From positions 39,450-103,449 of the IMG/VR virus record IMGVR_UViG_3300022752_000032: a DNA stretch of 64,000 nucleotides, one strand, 5' to 3'. The notes under the pieces were generated by a model. That model saw only the letters and a list, made by a program, of their open reading frames with translations, made no database searches and was not told where the DNA came from. This DNA comes from a virus. Positions 37,983-45,673 of this stretch are shown here, piece after piece. Within the stretch, counting starts at the first letter, position 1, and every line of letters begins with the position of its first letter. Position numbers and translations under genes: made by a program.

Positions 37983-39142
37983 GATTGATCCTCCTCTTCT
38001 AGTACTGGAAGCAAATCTGCATCTAAACTACCTTTTCCTAGTGAAGCAAGAAGTGATGCTCTTAAGAATGGATCTTCTCCATTTTTAACTGCTCTTAACC
38101 AACTTGCTCTAATTGCAGGCTCTGCTTCATATCCATAACCTAGATACTCAGTCATAGCAAAAATTGCATCTTCTACAGTTTCATAATCTTCTTTGTTCTT
38201 TAGTAGAACATTTAACTCTTGATCTATTACGTACTCATCTAATTCATCTTTTACTTCAGTTAGATTTTTACTGCCTTCTACATTAACAACTCCGTCAGGT
38301 ATTACGGCAAATCTACATTTTCCTGTTGGCTCAACTGGGAGAGCAATGATTTTACAATTCGAACCCCCAGCATATAGAACGCAATTGGCGCAAGTAACAC
38401 CAATAGAAGCAACTTCATTTTCCGCTGGCGGCGTGTAGCCTGCCCAAATACCTTCTTCGTCTTCATTAAATTTTCCATACTTCTGCGAGATCTCAATCAA
38501 TGCATTTGCTAAATCTTGTTCTTCAGGAACTAAACCTGCTGCAGTAATAGAGTTTGATTTTTTAGTGCTACGAGGATGAGAAGATGGTAGCAAATCATTG
38601 TCTGACTTATAAGCAGCATTTGTTGGTCTGCCAGACTTAAGTAGTTTTAGAAAAGCATTTACTCTTCCCATTGCCCACTGATTACGGTTCATACCAGGAC
38701 GATGAGAAACAGAAAATGCTCCAGCGCCACGACGATAAACTGCTTTTAACATACCTAAAGTTGCTCTTCTTCCTTTAGGACTTTTCTCGTTATGATTAGA
38801 GACTTTCTCTTTAAGAGAGTTCTCTACTGCTTTAGAAAAAACAACTTTACGAGAACCTGATGCAGATCCTTTTTTATTTTTACTAGAACCCTTAACTTGA
38901 TCTTTCTTAGGAGCAGGAGTCTGAGAAATTGTTCTTTTATTTTTTGCTGCAAACTCTGAATCATCTGAAGCATCGATAGGAACGCAGTTGGGTACCATAT
39001 TTCCATTCTTACCTTTTTTCATTCCAACCTGCTTATAACCATCCCAACATGGACCTTTACCAGCAGCAGAAATACCTGAAAAAGGGATGTAGTCCCTATT
39101 TTCATCTTTTACCCAATCTAATGGATTAATCTGCTTTGACAT
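37979..39142 (-). CDS. Virion-module protein with CWxGYKQVG motif and Cys domain
   Basis: 387 aa. The N-terminus has CWDGYKQVGMKKGKNGNM followed by VPNCVP, a motif seen in head-module proteins of environmental phages. Residues ~140-180 have RRGAGAFSVSHRPGMNRNQW, then DNDLLPSSHPRSTKK and SITAAGL. The C-terminal part holds CANCVLYAGGSNCKI, which with a later Cys resembles an Fe-S or zinc site. Overlaps the giant kinase-like gene by four bases. Structural function is likely; the exact role is unknown. Confidence 0.65.
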   Translation of the reverse strand: MSKQINPLDWVKDENRDYIPFSGISAAGKGPCWDGYKQVGMKKGKNGNMVPNCVPIDASDDSEFAAKNKRTISQTPAPKKDQVKGSSKNKKGSASGSRKVVFSKAVENSLKEKVSNHNEKSPKGRRATLGMLKAVYRRGAGAFSVSHRPGMNRNQWAMGRVNAFLKLLKSGRPTNAAYKSDNDLLPSSHPRSTKKSNSITAAGLVPEEQDLANALIEISQKYGKFNEDEEGIWAGYTPPAENEVASIGVTCANCVLYAGGSNCKIIALPVEPTGKCRFAVIPDGVVNVEGSKNLTEVKDELDEYVIDQELNVLLKNKEDYETVEDAIFAMTEYLGYGYEAEPAIRASWLRAVKNGEDPFLRASLLASLGKGSLDADLLPVLEEEDQS

Positions 39143-39145
39143 TTA

Positions 39146-39601
39146 TTACATTCCTTGATTAGTGGTTGCTTTTAATTGCCAATCCCATTTGGCATGCATA
39201 TCAATACGCTCTGCAATAAAGTTTGCAATACCTTGCTCATTTGCTTGGTTTGCTATATCAAATGCTTTTCTTAAATCGTTAAGCATTACAGCATTATAGA
39301 TAAGAATGTCTCTAGCAAGATCTAAACACATATAACCTACATCTGTGTCTTCAATGTTTGACATACGAGCAAACTCAACTAATCGATATGGAGATATGGC
39401 TCCAAGTTTTCTTATGTTTTCAGCAAAAGGATCTATAGATCCATCAATGTCTTCATATATTTCACCAAAGAACTCATGAAACTCTGGGAAGTCAGATCCC
39501 ATAACATTCCAGTGCGCTCCTTGCACTTTATGAGAAAGTACTACAGCATCACTAAGACCAACTGCTAGAGCATTAACTAGTTCTGGTTTTTCTACGTTCA
39601 T
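39146..39601 (-). CDS. Dps-like ferritin
   Basis: 151 aa, the usual Dps length. GAHWNVMGSDFPEFHEFF and DPFAENIRKLG give ferroxidase ligands H30, H42, D57 and E61, with exactly the spacing of L. innocua Dps (H31, H43, D58, E62). Dps binds iron and can protect or compact DNA. Here it lies inside the virion operon between the portal and the Cys-rich head gene and overlaps the portal stop by four bases. It may be packaged in the head or made late; whether it binds DNA cannot be told, since no basic tail is visible. Confidence 0.9.
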   Translation of the reverse strand: MNVEKPELVNALAVGLSDAVVLSHKVQGAHWNVMGSDFPEFHEFFGEIYEDIDGSIDPFAENIRKLGAISPYRLVEFARMSNIEDTDVGYMCLDLARDILIYNAVMLNDLRKAFDIANQANEQGIANFIAERIDMHAKWDWQLKATTNQGM

Positions 39602-41379
39602 TGTGTAACTCCTTGTTGCTCAGTGGGGGGTTGTGTTGCTTGTTGTAAAACTTGTTCTACCTCTGGTGGCAGAGGAGCAACAGAATTTTCTTGCTGTGTA
39701 TCTCTAACTGCATTCATCATTTCTGGAGCAACAGTGTTCAACATTGCTTCTGTTAACTCTGGACCAATTGAGCCCTTCTCGGAAAGCATACGGATAGCAA
39801 GTTCATTCGGTGTTGGCGCATCCATAGATGAGAATCCATGAGCACGTCTCCATGAGTCGTAAGAAATAGCACCACGATCAAATCCTGAGTCAGCATCGGC
39901 TGCTTTATCATTTCTAGTAGCAACTGCTGAAGGGTCATACCAAACAACAATTCGATCTACCTCTGATTCAGTAAATCCTTGTGCCTTAAGGTATGGACGT
40001 AAGTAAACAACTGTTAAAGCATCAGCAATTAATAGCATTAATGGTTCGATATGTGCCTTATATAGTGACTCATCGATTTGAAGTGCATTTGAATACTTAA
40101 CGTTTGCTAGACCAGTAACAACATCCTTAGGAACATCTAGTCCTTGAAGGATTCGCTCTAACACTCTGTCGGCGCGAGAAGCAAGTGCTGGATCAAATGA
40201 ACGCTCAAACTTAAATTGTTTAATCTTGTCGCCAAGTTCGGCAGGACCGCGAATAATAAGTGGAACTACTGCGCTAGCAGACTCCTCATCACGAATAGGA
40301 GTTGTCATAGCGTCAATTAATTGTTCTTCAAACTCATCCTCTGCTTCTTCTGCAGTAAATCCTGGGTTTGCTTCGCTATCTGTGTCATATGGATAATCTG
40401 GGTCGCCACCTGCTGCAACTGACAAGCCGTCTGGTAAATAAAGTGCACCAGCGTTTAGACGTGAACGTGCTGTAGCACGGAATGTTCTATTAAGAAGTAA
40501 AAGTTCTGCGCAAAGATCTAGTAAGCCACGAAGAGATGAATCTGCTTCATCTGAGTAACGAGGATGTGAACGCCAAATGCGTCCTACAAATGCACTCTTA
40601 GAAAGTTTATTATTGGCTGTCATATTTCCACCAATACTTTGTTCTCTACGACCAACAACATTAAATCCACCACGAGTGTCAGTCATAATCTCATCTACGG
40701 ATTTAATATCCCAAGACTCTGGAATTCCTGAACCAGCACGTTCTGGCATTTGAACTAAGTAACATTCACCAGCAACTGAAATGTTTAATGCAGCATCGCG
40801 AAGAAGTCCTGCTTGTCCACCGTACGCGGAATCTAAACGAGCAAGTGCTCGCTCGGCTGCCGCTGCTAAACGTGGATCAATAACACTAGATAGCGCAACT
40901 GGTGCTGGTGCTTCTGCAGCGTTGTCAACAGCAGCAGCGTAAATACGAATACGAGAAACAACGGAGGCAACTAAGTTAAATGCGTATTTGATTTCTCCGA
41001 TGGCATCATAATATTCCCACGCTTCGGATTGCCATGCGCTAGATCCAGCAGAGCGACGTTGTTTGAATTGTTCAAACTCGCCTTTATCATTAATTTTAAT
41101 TTGTACTGCAGCAGCAGTTAAAGTTCTAGGTGTTGAGTAGGAAACTGATTGAGCATTAGAGGAAATAAATATTCCAGCAGCGCCTGTAAGTTTTGGTTTA
41201 ATGTTTCTAACTATCTGAGTTGAACGAGTAGTAGACTTTTTTCTTTTTCTAATTTTCTTTGGAGCAATTTCAGACGCAACAATAGGGGTAGGCTCTATCG
41301 GCTCTTGGTGTTTAAAAACACTCACCCTTGAAACTCCTCGTCTCTGTGGCGGAGTAGAAGAACTATCACTTTTCTTCAT
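39598..41379 (-). CDS. Portal protein
   Basis: 593 aa from the ATG at 41379 (MKKSDSSSTPP); the longer frame begins with TTG and is less likely. The portal body is recognised by order, size and the wing/stem segments (EIKYAFNLVASVVSRIRIYA, IKSVDEIMTDTRGG, IGRIWRSHPRYSD-type stretch, FERSFDPALASRADRVLERI, LYKAHIEPLMLLIAD). LTAAAVQI at about 87-94 follows a basic N-terminal arm. The start overlaps the DUF1360-like gene by 14 bases. Confidence 0.88.
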   Translation of the reverse strand: MKKSDSSSTPPQRRGVSRVSVFKHQEPIEPTPIVASEIAPKKIRKRKKSTTRSTQIVRNIKPKLTGAAGIFISSNAQSVSYSTPRTLTAAAVQIKINDKGEFEQFKQRRSAGSSAWQSEAWEYYDAIGEIKYAFNLVASVVSRIRIYAAAVDNAAEAPAPVALSSVIDPRLAAAAERALARLDSAYGGQAGLLRDAALNISVAGECYLVQMPERAGSGIPESWDIKSVDEIMTDTRGGFNVVGRREQSIGGNMTANNKLSKSAFVGRIWRSHPRYSDEADSSLRGLLDLCAELLLLNRTFRATARSRLNAGALYLPDGLSVAAGGDPDYPYDTDSEANPGFTAEEAEDEFEEQLIDAMTTPIRDEESASAVVPLIIRGPAELGDKIKQFKFERSFDPALASRADRVLERILQGLDVPKDVVTGLANVKYSNALQIDESLYKAHIEPLMLLIADALTVVYLRPYLKAQGFTESEVDRIVVWYDPSAVATRNDKAADADSGFDRGAISYDSWRRAHGFSSMDAPTPNELAIRMLSEKGSIGPELTEAMLNTVAPEMMNAVRDTQQENSVAPLPPEVEQVLQQATQPPTEQQGVTQ

Positions 41380-41656
41380 ACGCAGCCAACAAACCAGCAA
41401 TAGCAGAGATTGCTAGAACAACCTCTACTGGATGTACTACATTAGGGATAATGATACGTGATATTTCAAGTAGTGATGCGACCCAAATTGCAGTACACCA
41501 CATACAGGTAAATAGATAACCAAACTTAGATCTCTCTGGAGGAAACTTTTTCCAAATTGCATTTCTTAATTTAGAGAATATCTCGTCTTTAACAATAAGC
41601 CTTGCTATTCTATAGGTCGCAAGACCAGCCACTGATAACTCAAATAAGTTATCCAT
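41366..41656 (-). CDS. DUF1360-like membrane protein
   Basis: 96 aa. TYRIARLIVKDEIF plus YLFTCMWCTAIWVAS and a C-terminal hydrophobic helix match the DUF1360 layout. This is a small integral membrane protein family present in many phages beside portal or holin genes. Role unknown. Confidence 0.78.
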   Translation of the reverse strand: MDNLFELSVAGLATYRIARLIVKDEIFSKLRNAIWKKFPPERSKFGYLFTCMWCTAIWVASLLEISRIIIPNVVHPVEVVLAISAIAGLLAAYEEK

Positions 41657-42016
41657 TTACTCTTCCCCTCCAACAGTAATTATTGACCCGTATGGGTTCC
41701 AAGACCTAAGCCTAGAGCCACATCCGCAGTTATCGTCTTTAGTAAATGCAATAAGTTTTCCAGACTCGGTGGTAACCCTATGGACTCTATCTATTTTGCT
41801 ATGAGAAACATAAGTTTCATTGAAGACTACATTGGCTCCTGTAGGGGTATCTACAGCAATTAAGAGTTTATTATTCAGCAAGATTGCTCTACATCTATCT
41901 ACATGCCTAGTGCCTGCAGGAGATGCGCCCTTAGGTAGAAGTTCATTTATATCCTCTAAAGATCCTGGTAAGGCTAAGGCGACCATCGCTGGAAATACAT
42001 CAGCTACCACGTTCAC
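41657..42016 (-). CDS. Hypothetical protein with CGCGSRLR motif
   Basis: 119 aa; contains DDNCGCGSRLRSWNPYG, a short cysteine motif found in small proteins near portal genes of some actinophages. Otherwise beta-rich. The start overlaps the gene upstream by four bases (ATGA). No function can be given. Confidence 0.65.
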   Translation of the reverse strand: MNVVADVFPAMVALALPGSLEDINELLPKGASPAGTRHVDRCRAILLNNKLLIAVDTPTGANVVFNETYVSHSKIDRVHRVTTESGKLIAFTKDDNCGCGSRLRSWNPYGSIITVGGEE

Positions 42017-42360
42017 ACAACCTCCTTATACTCGGAAGGTATGTGAAAATCTTCCCAGCCGAAATATGATTTAGCGATTGTTAGAGGTACTAGAAGAGGT
42101 TTTTCTCTGGAAGCACCTTTAGGAGTTAACCATACATCTATGTCCTCTACTTTAACTACAACGGGGCATAGAGCCCAGACTTTATTTTTCTTAAGAAGAT
42201 TTAATGGAAAAGCAATTGGATTAGGAGATTCCTTGGAAGTAATTGTTTCTAGACGTCTAGCGTTTGGTCTAGCACCTTGCTTCTCTGGGTTTAGCCATAT
42301 GGCAACAACTAGGTCTTTATCTAAGTATGTTCCAGAAGAGTTCTTATATGTTTTAGCCAT
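42013..42360 (-). CDS. Hypothetical protein, 115 aa
   Basis: Basic N-terminus (MAKTYKNSSGTYLDKD), beta-rich body with VWALCPVVVKVEDIDVWLT. It overlaps both neighbours by a few bases, so it is part of the late operon leader block. No family recognised. Confidence 0.65.
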   Translation of the reverse strand: MAKTYKNSSGTYLDKDLVVAIWLNPEKQGARPNARRLETITSKESPNPIAFPLNLLKKNKVWALCPVVVKVEDIDVWLTPKGASREKPLLVPLTIAKSYFGWEDFHIPSEYKEVV

Positions 42361-42853
42361 TGCTTATTCTTCTAGCCATGGCTCGATATGTAACGCCAGC
42401 GGATTCAGCGATAGCGGCGGTTGAAACTCCTTGATTATGCAGACTCCTTGCAAGTTCAGTTAAAGCAACATTTGCTAAGGCTGGTTCACTATTTGCTGCG
42501 CTCTTTGATCTATAGCGTCTAGAAAGGCTAGAAAGGTGTTTTAAACGTGCTCTAATCTCAGGAGGTACACCAAGAGATATAGAACGAAGTCTAGGCGTAT
42601 CAGCAATAGGGGAAAGAACCGTTAAAGACTTGGATGGAGTTTCTGGGATAGGTTTTATTTGTTCCTGCTGAGTAGCATTTTTAACCCAGAAATGAACAGT
42701 TGATTTTGGTCTAGGCGGAGTAAAAGACTCAGCGATAATCCCAAGTGACCAGCCTGCTTCCCAGAGGGAGCGAAGGCGAGCAGTAAAGGCATCTTGGGAA
42801 AGAGAGAGTAAAAACTTAATCTCTTCTTTAGGTAGTTTTGGTTTGTTTTTCAC
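42353..42853 (-). CDS. HTH protein at head of virion operon
   Basis: 166 aa. Start is GTG (the only reasonable initiator, directly after AAAGGA; a stop lies just upstream in frame). Two helix-turn-helix segments are visible: an N-terminal one (LRSLWEAGWSLGIIAESFT) and a C-terminal one (VSTAAIAESAGVTYRAMARR). It is the first gene of the virion operon, so it could be a late regulator or a small-terminase-type protein. The TerS-like candidate at 63383-64000 competes for the latter role. Confidence 0.6.
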   Translation of the reverse strand: MKNKPKLPKEEIKFLLSLSQDAFTARLRSLWEAGWSLGIIAESFTPPRPKSTVHFWVKNATQQEQIKPIPETPSKSLTVLSPIADTPRLRSISLGVPPEIRARLKHLSSLSRRYRSKSAANSEPALANVALTELARSLHNQGVSTAAIAESAGVTYRAMARRISNG

Positions 42854-42862
42854 TCCTTTATT

Positions 42863-42976
42863 TTACATTGTTTTTAAATGTCGTACAGGAAGAGGGCATT
42901 GCTTATTGGACGAAAAGACAAAAATATGAAGGTTTCCATTATTTGCTTTTGGCCTGTGAGAAGGCTCTGCATGCAT
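42863..42976 (-). CDS. Possible small CDS without canonical start
   Basis: From the ATG at 42976 this is a 37-aa frame (MHAEPSHRPKANNGNL). The same frame stays open back to about 43069 without ATG, GTG or TTG and would give a basic N-terminus with KKLSGNDLENVE. The residue pattern looks protein-like, so this may be a real gene with a non-standard start, or a decayed one. Ribosome site weak. Confidence 0.35.
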   Translation of the reverse strand: MHAEPSHRPKANNGNLHIFVFSSNKQCPLPVRHLKTM

Positions 42977-43097
42977 TTCGACATTTTCTAAATCGTTTCC
43001 GGAAAGTTTTTTAATGACACTAGGCTTTTTTACTTTTTTAGGTTTTAAGGCAAGAAATACTTTTATTTTTTATATCTATGTTTAGTATTGTTCTATA

Positions 43098-43127
43098 GGT
43101 ATAGGCTTGTAGTCAAGGTTGAGTCAA
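43098..43127 (-). promoter_or_regulatory. Candidate late promoter for virion operon
   Basis: Minus strand TTGACT, 18-base spacer, TATACC. Sits inside the direct-repeat block and points at the HTH gene 42353-42853, whose leader would be about 240 nt. Match to consensus is moderate. Confidence 0.4.
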
Positions 43128-43143
43128 GGTGGATCAAGTTTGG
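43111..43143. repeat. Three 11-bp direct repeats
   Basis: AGTCAAGGTTG, AGTCAAGGTGG, ATCAAGTTTGG in tandem with an 11-base period. Two copies are 9/11 or better identical. They overlap the -35 of the candidate late promoter, so they could be an activator or repressor site. Confidence 0.6.
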
Positions 43144-43320
43144 TTAGCCTAGATATATCAGGGCTTAGATGTTTCACAACTAAAAAAATTGTTCTAATGT
43201 TGAATGCACCAAAGCCAATGTTTATGGTTTGACTGCTCTTGCCTTTAAGTCTAACTATCAACCTTTACTCTAGATATTCTTAGAATATTTGCCTGATTAA
43301 GACACGCCTATATTAGATAC

Positions 43321-43349
43321 TTGACAACTAAAAATATGTGTAATATCTT
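43321..43349 (+). promoter_or_regulatory. Strong sigma70-like promoter for the plus-strand gene
   Basis: TTGACA at 43321-43326, 17-base spacer, TATCTT at 43344-43349. It reads into the ribosome site AAAGGGAAACAA and ATG at 43397, giving a leader of about 40 nt. Confidence 0.75.
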
Positions 43350-43396
43350 TATGCTTATAAGCACAAGGGGTGCTTAGGAATACGAAAGGGAAACAA

Positions 43397-43618
43397 ATGA
43401 CACAACATGGAGTGAGTATCACAACAGAAGGACACCACTACAACTTTGTAGTAGATACCACCGCACAGGTTAGAGAATTACTACTTGACACCACCGCACC
43501 CATCTCTGAGGTTATTGTTATGGAGGAAGGCTACGGCAAGGAAGCCCGTATGCTAAACGCTGAGGAAATCTTGGCTATTGTTCTCAATCACCCAAAAACA
43601 GCCTTATCTCTAGCCTAA
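43397..43618 (+). CDS. Lone plus-strand small protein, 73 aa
   Basis: MTQHGVSITTEGHHYNFVVD...; the ATG at 43397 has AAAGGG six bases upstream, better than the upstream ATG at 43370. Beta strands then an acidic helix and a helical end (AEEILAIVLNHPKTALSLA). It has its own near-consensus promoter and ends at a terminator shared with the lysis genes. Being the only gene on this strand, with its own switch region, it could be a repressor or lysogeny-type regulator, but no HTH is visible. Confidence 0.75.
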   Translation: MTQHGVSITTEGHHYNFVVDTTAQVRELLLDTTAPISEVIVMEEGYGKEARMLNAEEILAIVLNHPKTALSLA

Positions 43619-43630
43619 AAAGGCTTGATA

Positions 43631-43657
43631 AAAGCCCCCCGCATAGGGGGGCTTTTT
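43631..43657. terminator. Bidirectional rho-independent terminator
   Basis: GCCCCCC / GGGGGGC stem with a short AT-rich loop and TTTTTT (plus) or AAAAA-side T-run (minus). It ends both the plus-strand gene and the leftward lysis operon. Confidence 0.85.
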
Positions 43658-43662
43658 TAATT

Positions 43663-44151
43663 CTAGTAGGCTATTGCTACCTTTGTATTAGCAAACAACT
43701 TCTTTAATGTGGCTTGGTTAATACCTTCACTACCGCAGAACTCTAATAATGCCTTATGGGTATTTTCCTTATACCAACCTCGTTTATCTATATCGGCATC
43801 GGCATATCCTTTTGATATCAATTGCTCTTGAACTAAAGCAACTGACCTAGAGTTTCTTTCTTTGTTGCTAAGAATTAACTTAGACAAGACAACAACTTCT
43901 CCATCTTGATAACTGGCTGCTGTTGTAAATTTTTTACTTTTTGCTTCTTCAGCCGCAGGTGTTTCAACTTCAGCCGCAGGCTCTGGAGTAGCAACAACTT
44001 CAACAACTGGCTCTGGCTCTGGAACTACAACTGGCTCTGGCTCTGGCTCTGGCTCTGGTGGAGTATAAACAACTTCAACAACCGCAGGGGCTTCAGCCTC
44101 GGCAGGTGCTTCCCAACTGAGTGGGGCTTCTTGATTTAATTCATCGCTCAC
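43663..44151 (-). CDS. Proline-rich protein with peptidoglycan-binding-type domain
   Basis: 162 aa from the GTG at 44151, chosen because AGAAGGAGC lies seven bases upstream and the start overlaps the transglycosylase stop by one base (TAGTG); an ATG at 44184 is possible but less well supported. Residues ~20-75 are a Pro/Glu linker (EPEPEPEPVVVPEPEP). The C-terminal ~65 residues (SVALVQEQLISKGYADADI, then THKALLEFCGSEG) resemble a PG_binding_1 unit. Probably a wall-binding partner of the lysin next door. Confidence 0.68.
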   Translation of the reverse strand: MSDELNQEAPLSWEAPAEAEAPAVVEVVYTPPEPEPEPEPVVVPEPEPVVEVVATPEPAAEVETPAAEEAKSKKFTTAASYQDGEVVVLSKLILSNKERNSRSVALVQEQLISKGYADADIDKRGWYKENTHKALLEFCGSEGINQATLKKLFANTKVAIAY

Positions 44152-44753
44152 TAGATTGCTCCTTCTGGGAACTTGGTAATCCATAAGTTATACATGGCTT
44201 GGTCGGTATCACCATTATAAGGGAACTTACCTACCCCCCATGATGACCAATCGCTTCCTTCGTTGCTCATGTAGTAAGCAATCTGGGCATTAACAACTGG
44301 GTCGAATAAGTCTTTATTAGAGTCAAGACCAAACTTATCACGCCGTGCTACGCCTAATCCACCAATCATGTTGATTTGGAATATGCCGTATGAGTTATCT
44401 CCTGTTTTAACATTGCCATTAAAGGCTAGGGGGCGTCCATTTGATTCTTTCTTCACAACTGCCCACGCTACTTTGAGTGCCTTACCTTCGAACCCAACTG
44501 CGCTTAACATCTTGACTAACTCTTCGTCAGAGAAAGAACCCTTCTGTTGAGAGAACTTCTTTAACTCTAGAGTCTTAATTTTTACTTTATGCTCTTCTAT
44601 TTCTTTGTCAATCTGGATTTTTACTGCATCTTTTGTTTGTATTGCTTGCTGTGCAACAGATGACTGAATATAAGTAGAGAAGATCGAAACAAACATCACC
44701 GCAATTAGTATGCTTGCTATTTGTTCGACAACTCTATTACTGGGTTTGTGCAT
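44151..44753 (-). CDS. Membrane-anchored lytic transglycosylase (lysin)
   Basis: About 200 aa from the ATG at 44753 (MHKPSNRV, AAAGGA seven bases upstream). The N-terminus has a single hydrophobic segment (IASILIAVMFVSIFSTYI), then a coiled coil, then a lysozyme-like/SLT domain with VVKKESNGRPLAF (catalytic Glu) and NSYGIFQINM. The uncleaved-type anchor suggests a SAR-endolysin mode. It follows a 125-nt leader and precedes the PG-binding protein by one base. Confidence 0.85.
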   Translation of the reverse strand: MHKPSNRVVEQIASILIAVMFVSIFSTYIQSSVAQQAIQTKDAVKIQIDKEIEEHKVKIKTLELKKFSQQKGSFSDEELVKMLSAVGFEGKALKVAWAVVKKESNGRPLAFNGNVKTGDNSYGIFQINMIGGLGVARRDKFGLDSNKDLFDPVVNAQIAYYMSNEGSDWSSWGVGKFPYNGDTDQAMYNLWITKFPEGAI

Positions 44754-44883
44754 TGATTTTCCTTTGTTAGGGGACAGAGACAAGGTTGCTTAACTAGCCA
44801 ACCCGTGCCACCCGCTTTGGGGAGACAGGTATTACAACTACCTTTCTAATGCGTCCGTAAGTCGTTCGGTCTTTATAGGTATT
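44754..44883 (-). other. Long structured leader of the lysin gene
   Basis: About 125 nt between the candidate promoter (TAATCT at 44884-44889, CTGACT at 44908-44913, 18-base spacer) and the lysin ATG. It contains a GTT/AAC plus GCT/AGC hairpin around AGTTA and a GCGGGTGGCACGGGT element that looks like a T-box antiterminator core. A complete T-box structure was not recognised. Confidence 0.4.
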
Positions 44884-44921
44884 AGATTACCATAAATAGT
44901 GCAGGAAAGTCAGGTTTTGGG

Positions 44922-45032
44922 TCAGCAACTCTCGCAAATGAGCCCATTTCGGTAGTCAATCTCCGCTACAGCCATAGATTTGCCACATTTCCAGCAAGAA
45001 ATGTAAATGATTTGCTTTTTGATCGTTTTCAT
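44922..45032 (-). CDS. 36-aa zinc-ribbon microprotein
   Basis: MKTIKKQIIYISCWKCGKSM ... GLICESC: two CxxC pairs 17 residues apart. ATG at 45032 has AAAGGGGG eight bases upstream and a promoter at 45056-45084. One of at least six tiny CxxC proteins in this window. Confidence 0.7.
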   Translation of the reverse strand: MKTIKKQIIYISCWKCGKSMAVAEIDYRNGLICESC

Positions 45033-45055
45033 CTAAATATCCCCCTTTAGGTCAA

Positions 45056-45084
45056 ATAGTATCACCTTCCTGACAAATAGTCAA
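45056..45084 (-). promoter_or_regulatory. Promoter of class with GTCAGGAAGGTG spacer
   Basis: TTGACT (45079-45084), 17-base spacer containing GTCAGGAAGGTGA, TACTAT (45056-45061). The same spacer motif occurs in two other promoters. Confidence 0.7.
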
Positions 45085-45104
45085 AGACACGCCGATACAG
45101 CAAA

Positions 45105-45138
45105 AAACCCCCTAGTAGCAACCATTTCTAGGGGGCTC
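45105..45138 (-). terminator. Terminator of the tiny-gene cassette
   Basis: CCCCCTAG / CTAGGGGG stem with a 12-base loop and TTTTTTG on the minus strand, right after the gene at 45161-45313. Confidence 0.82.
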
Positions 45139-45160
45139 TTGTTAAACCTATCTTTTTGGC

Positions 45161-45313
45161 TTACTTCTCTCGACTAGCCAAAGTAGCAGAAGCAATTGAT
45201 AAAAGACCAAATGCCACTACATAAGTCATATCACCCTGCCATGCTGACAGTAGGGTCGCAAGTCCTAAGACTATTGTTCCTACGGCAGTCCATACTATGT
45301 TTAAGTTATTCAT
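45161..45313 (-). CDS. Two-segment small membrane protein, holin candidate
   Basis: 50 aa. Two hydrophobic helices (IVWTAVGTIVLGLATLLSAW and YVVAFGLLSIASATLA) joined by QGDMT, ending ASREK. The start overlaps the HTH gene by four bases (ATGA). Size and topology fit class II holins, and it is near the lysin, but no homologue is recognised. Confidence 0.55.
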   Translation of the reverse strand: MNNLNIVWTAVGTIVLGLATLLSAWQGDMTYVVAFGLLSIASATLASREK

Positions 45314-45510
45314 TTCTTGCCCTTCGTTTTGTTAGGTTTAGTCCGACCTCTCAAACGAGAAGAAGGATCTCTTAATTGCACTCCACCATTACGGATAGCC
45401 TTCCTAGCAGTTCTATAACAAACTCCTAGTTCAGCCGCAACACTATCGATAGCCAGACCAGATGTATACAGTTCTGCAGCCTGACTTTCTAGTTTTTTAC
45501 TTTTTGCCAT
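45310..45510 (-). CDS. Small HTH protein, 66 aa
   Basis: MAKSKKLESQAAELYTSGLA then SVAAELGVCYRTARKAIRNG: a clear helix-turn-helix of the type in small phage regulators. The start codon and next four codons are formed by a copy of the A-rich 16-mer. It overlaps the upstream membrane gene by 14 bases. Probably a regulator of this cassette or of lysis. Confidence 0.75.
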   Translation of the reverse strand: MAKSKKLESQAAELYTSGLAIDSVAAELGVCYRTARKAIRNGGVQLRDPSSRLRGRTKPNKTKGKK

Positions 45511-45673
45511 TAAAACCAGATCCCTGTTTTCTCTTAACTGCTCTGTAAATCAGGACTCCAAACAACACTACAAGTGCCGCGGGAGTATAAACAGAGATAT
45601 CAAAGAAGTTGCTAGATAAATCAATCCACTCGAACTGACATCTGAAGGTGTTGCACTCTGGAAATTGTTCCAT
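45497..45673 (-). CDS. Single-segment small membrane protein, 58 aa
   Basis: MEQFPECNTFRCQFEWIDLS ... TPAALVVLFGVLIYRAVKRK ... NGKK. One transmembrane helix with basic C-side. The stop (GGC AAA AAG TAA) is made by a copy of the A-rich motif, and the ATG sits three bases after another copy. Possible antiholin or pinholin-type protein. Confidence 0.55.
   Translation of the reverse strand: MEQFPECNTFRCQFEWIDLSSNFFDISVYTPAALVVLFGVLIYRAVKRKQGSGFNGKK

Larger units (their letters stand above)
42977..43396. other. Intergenic switch region
   Basis: About 420 bases between the leftward virion operon and the only rightward gene. It contains a plus-strand promoter (43321-43349), a weaker similar element upstream (-35-like TTCACA at 43173), an 11-bp direct repeat triple (43111-43143), a minus-strand TTGACT-18-TATACC candidate (43098-43127), and a variant of the A-rich 16-mer (TTTTTTACTTTTTTA, 43026-43040). 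Confidence 0.6.

Noticed and set aside
42353-42853. Small terminase subunit
   Set aside because: Two HTH segments and operon position could fit, but the gene at 63383-64000 is at least as good a candidate; kept as HTH protein.
44754-44883. c-di-AMP (ydaO) or T-box riboswitch in the lysin leader
   Set aside because: Only a short T-box-like core and small hairpins are visible; the full consensus could not be drawn, so it is given only as a structured leader.
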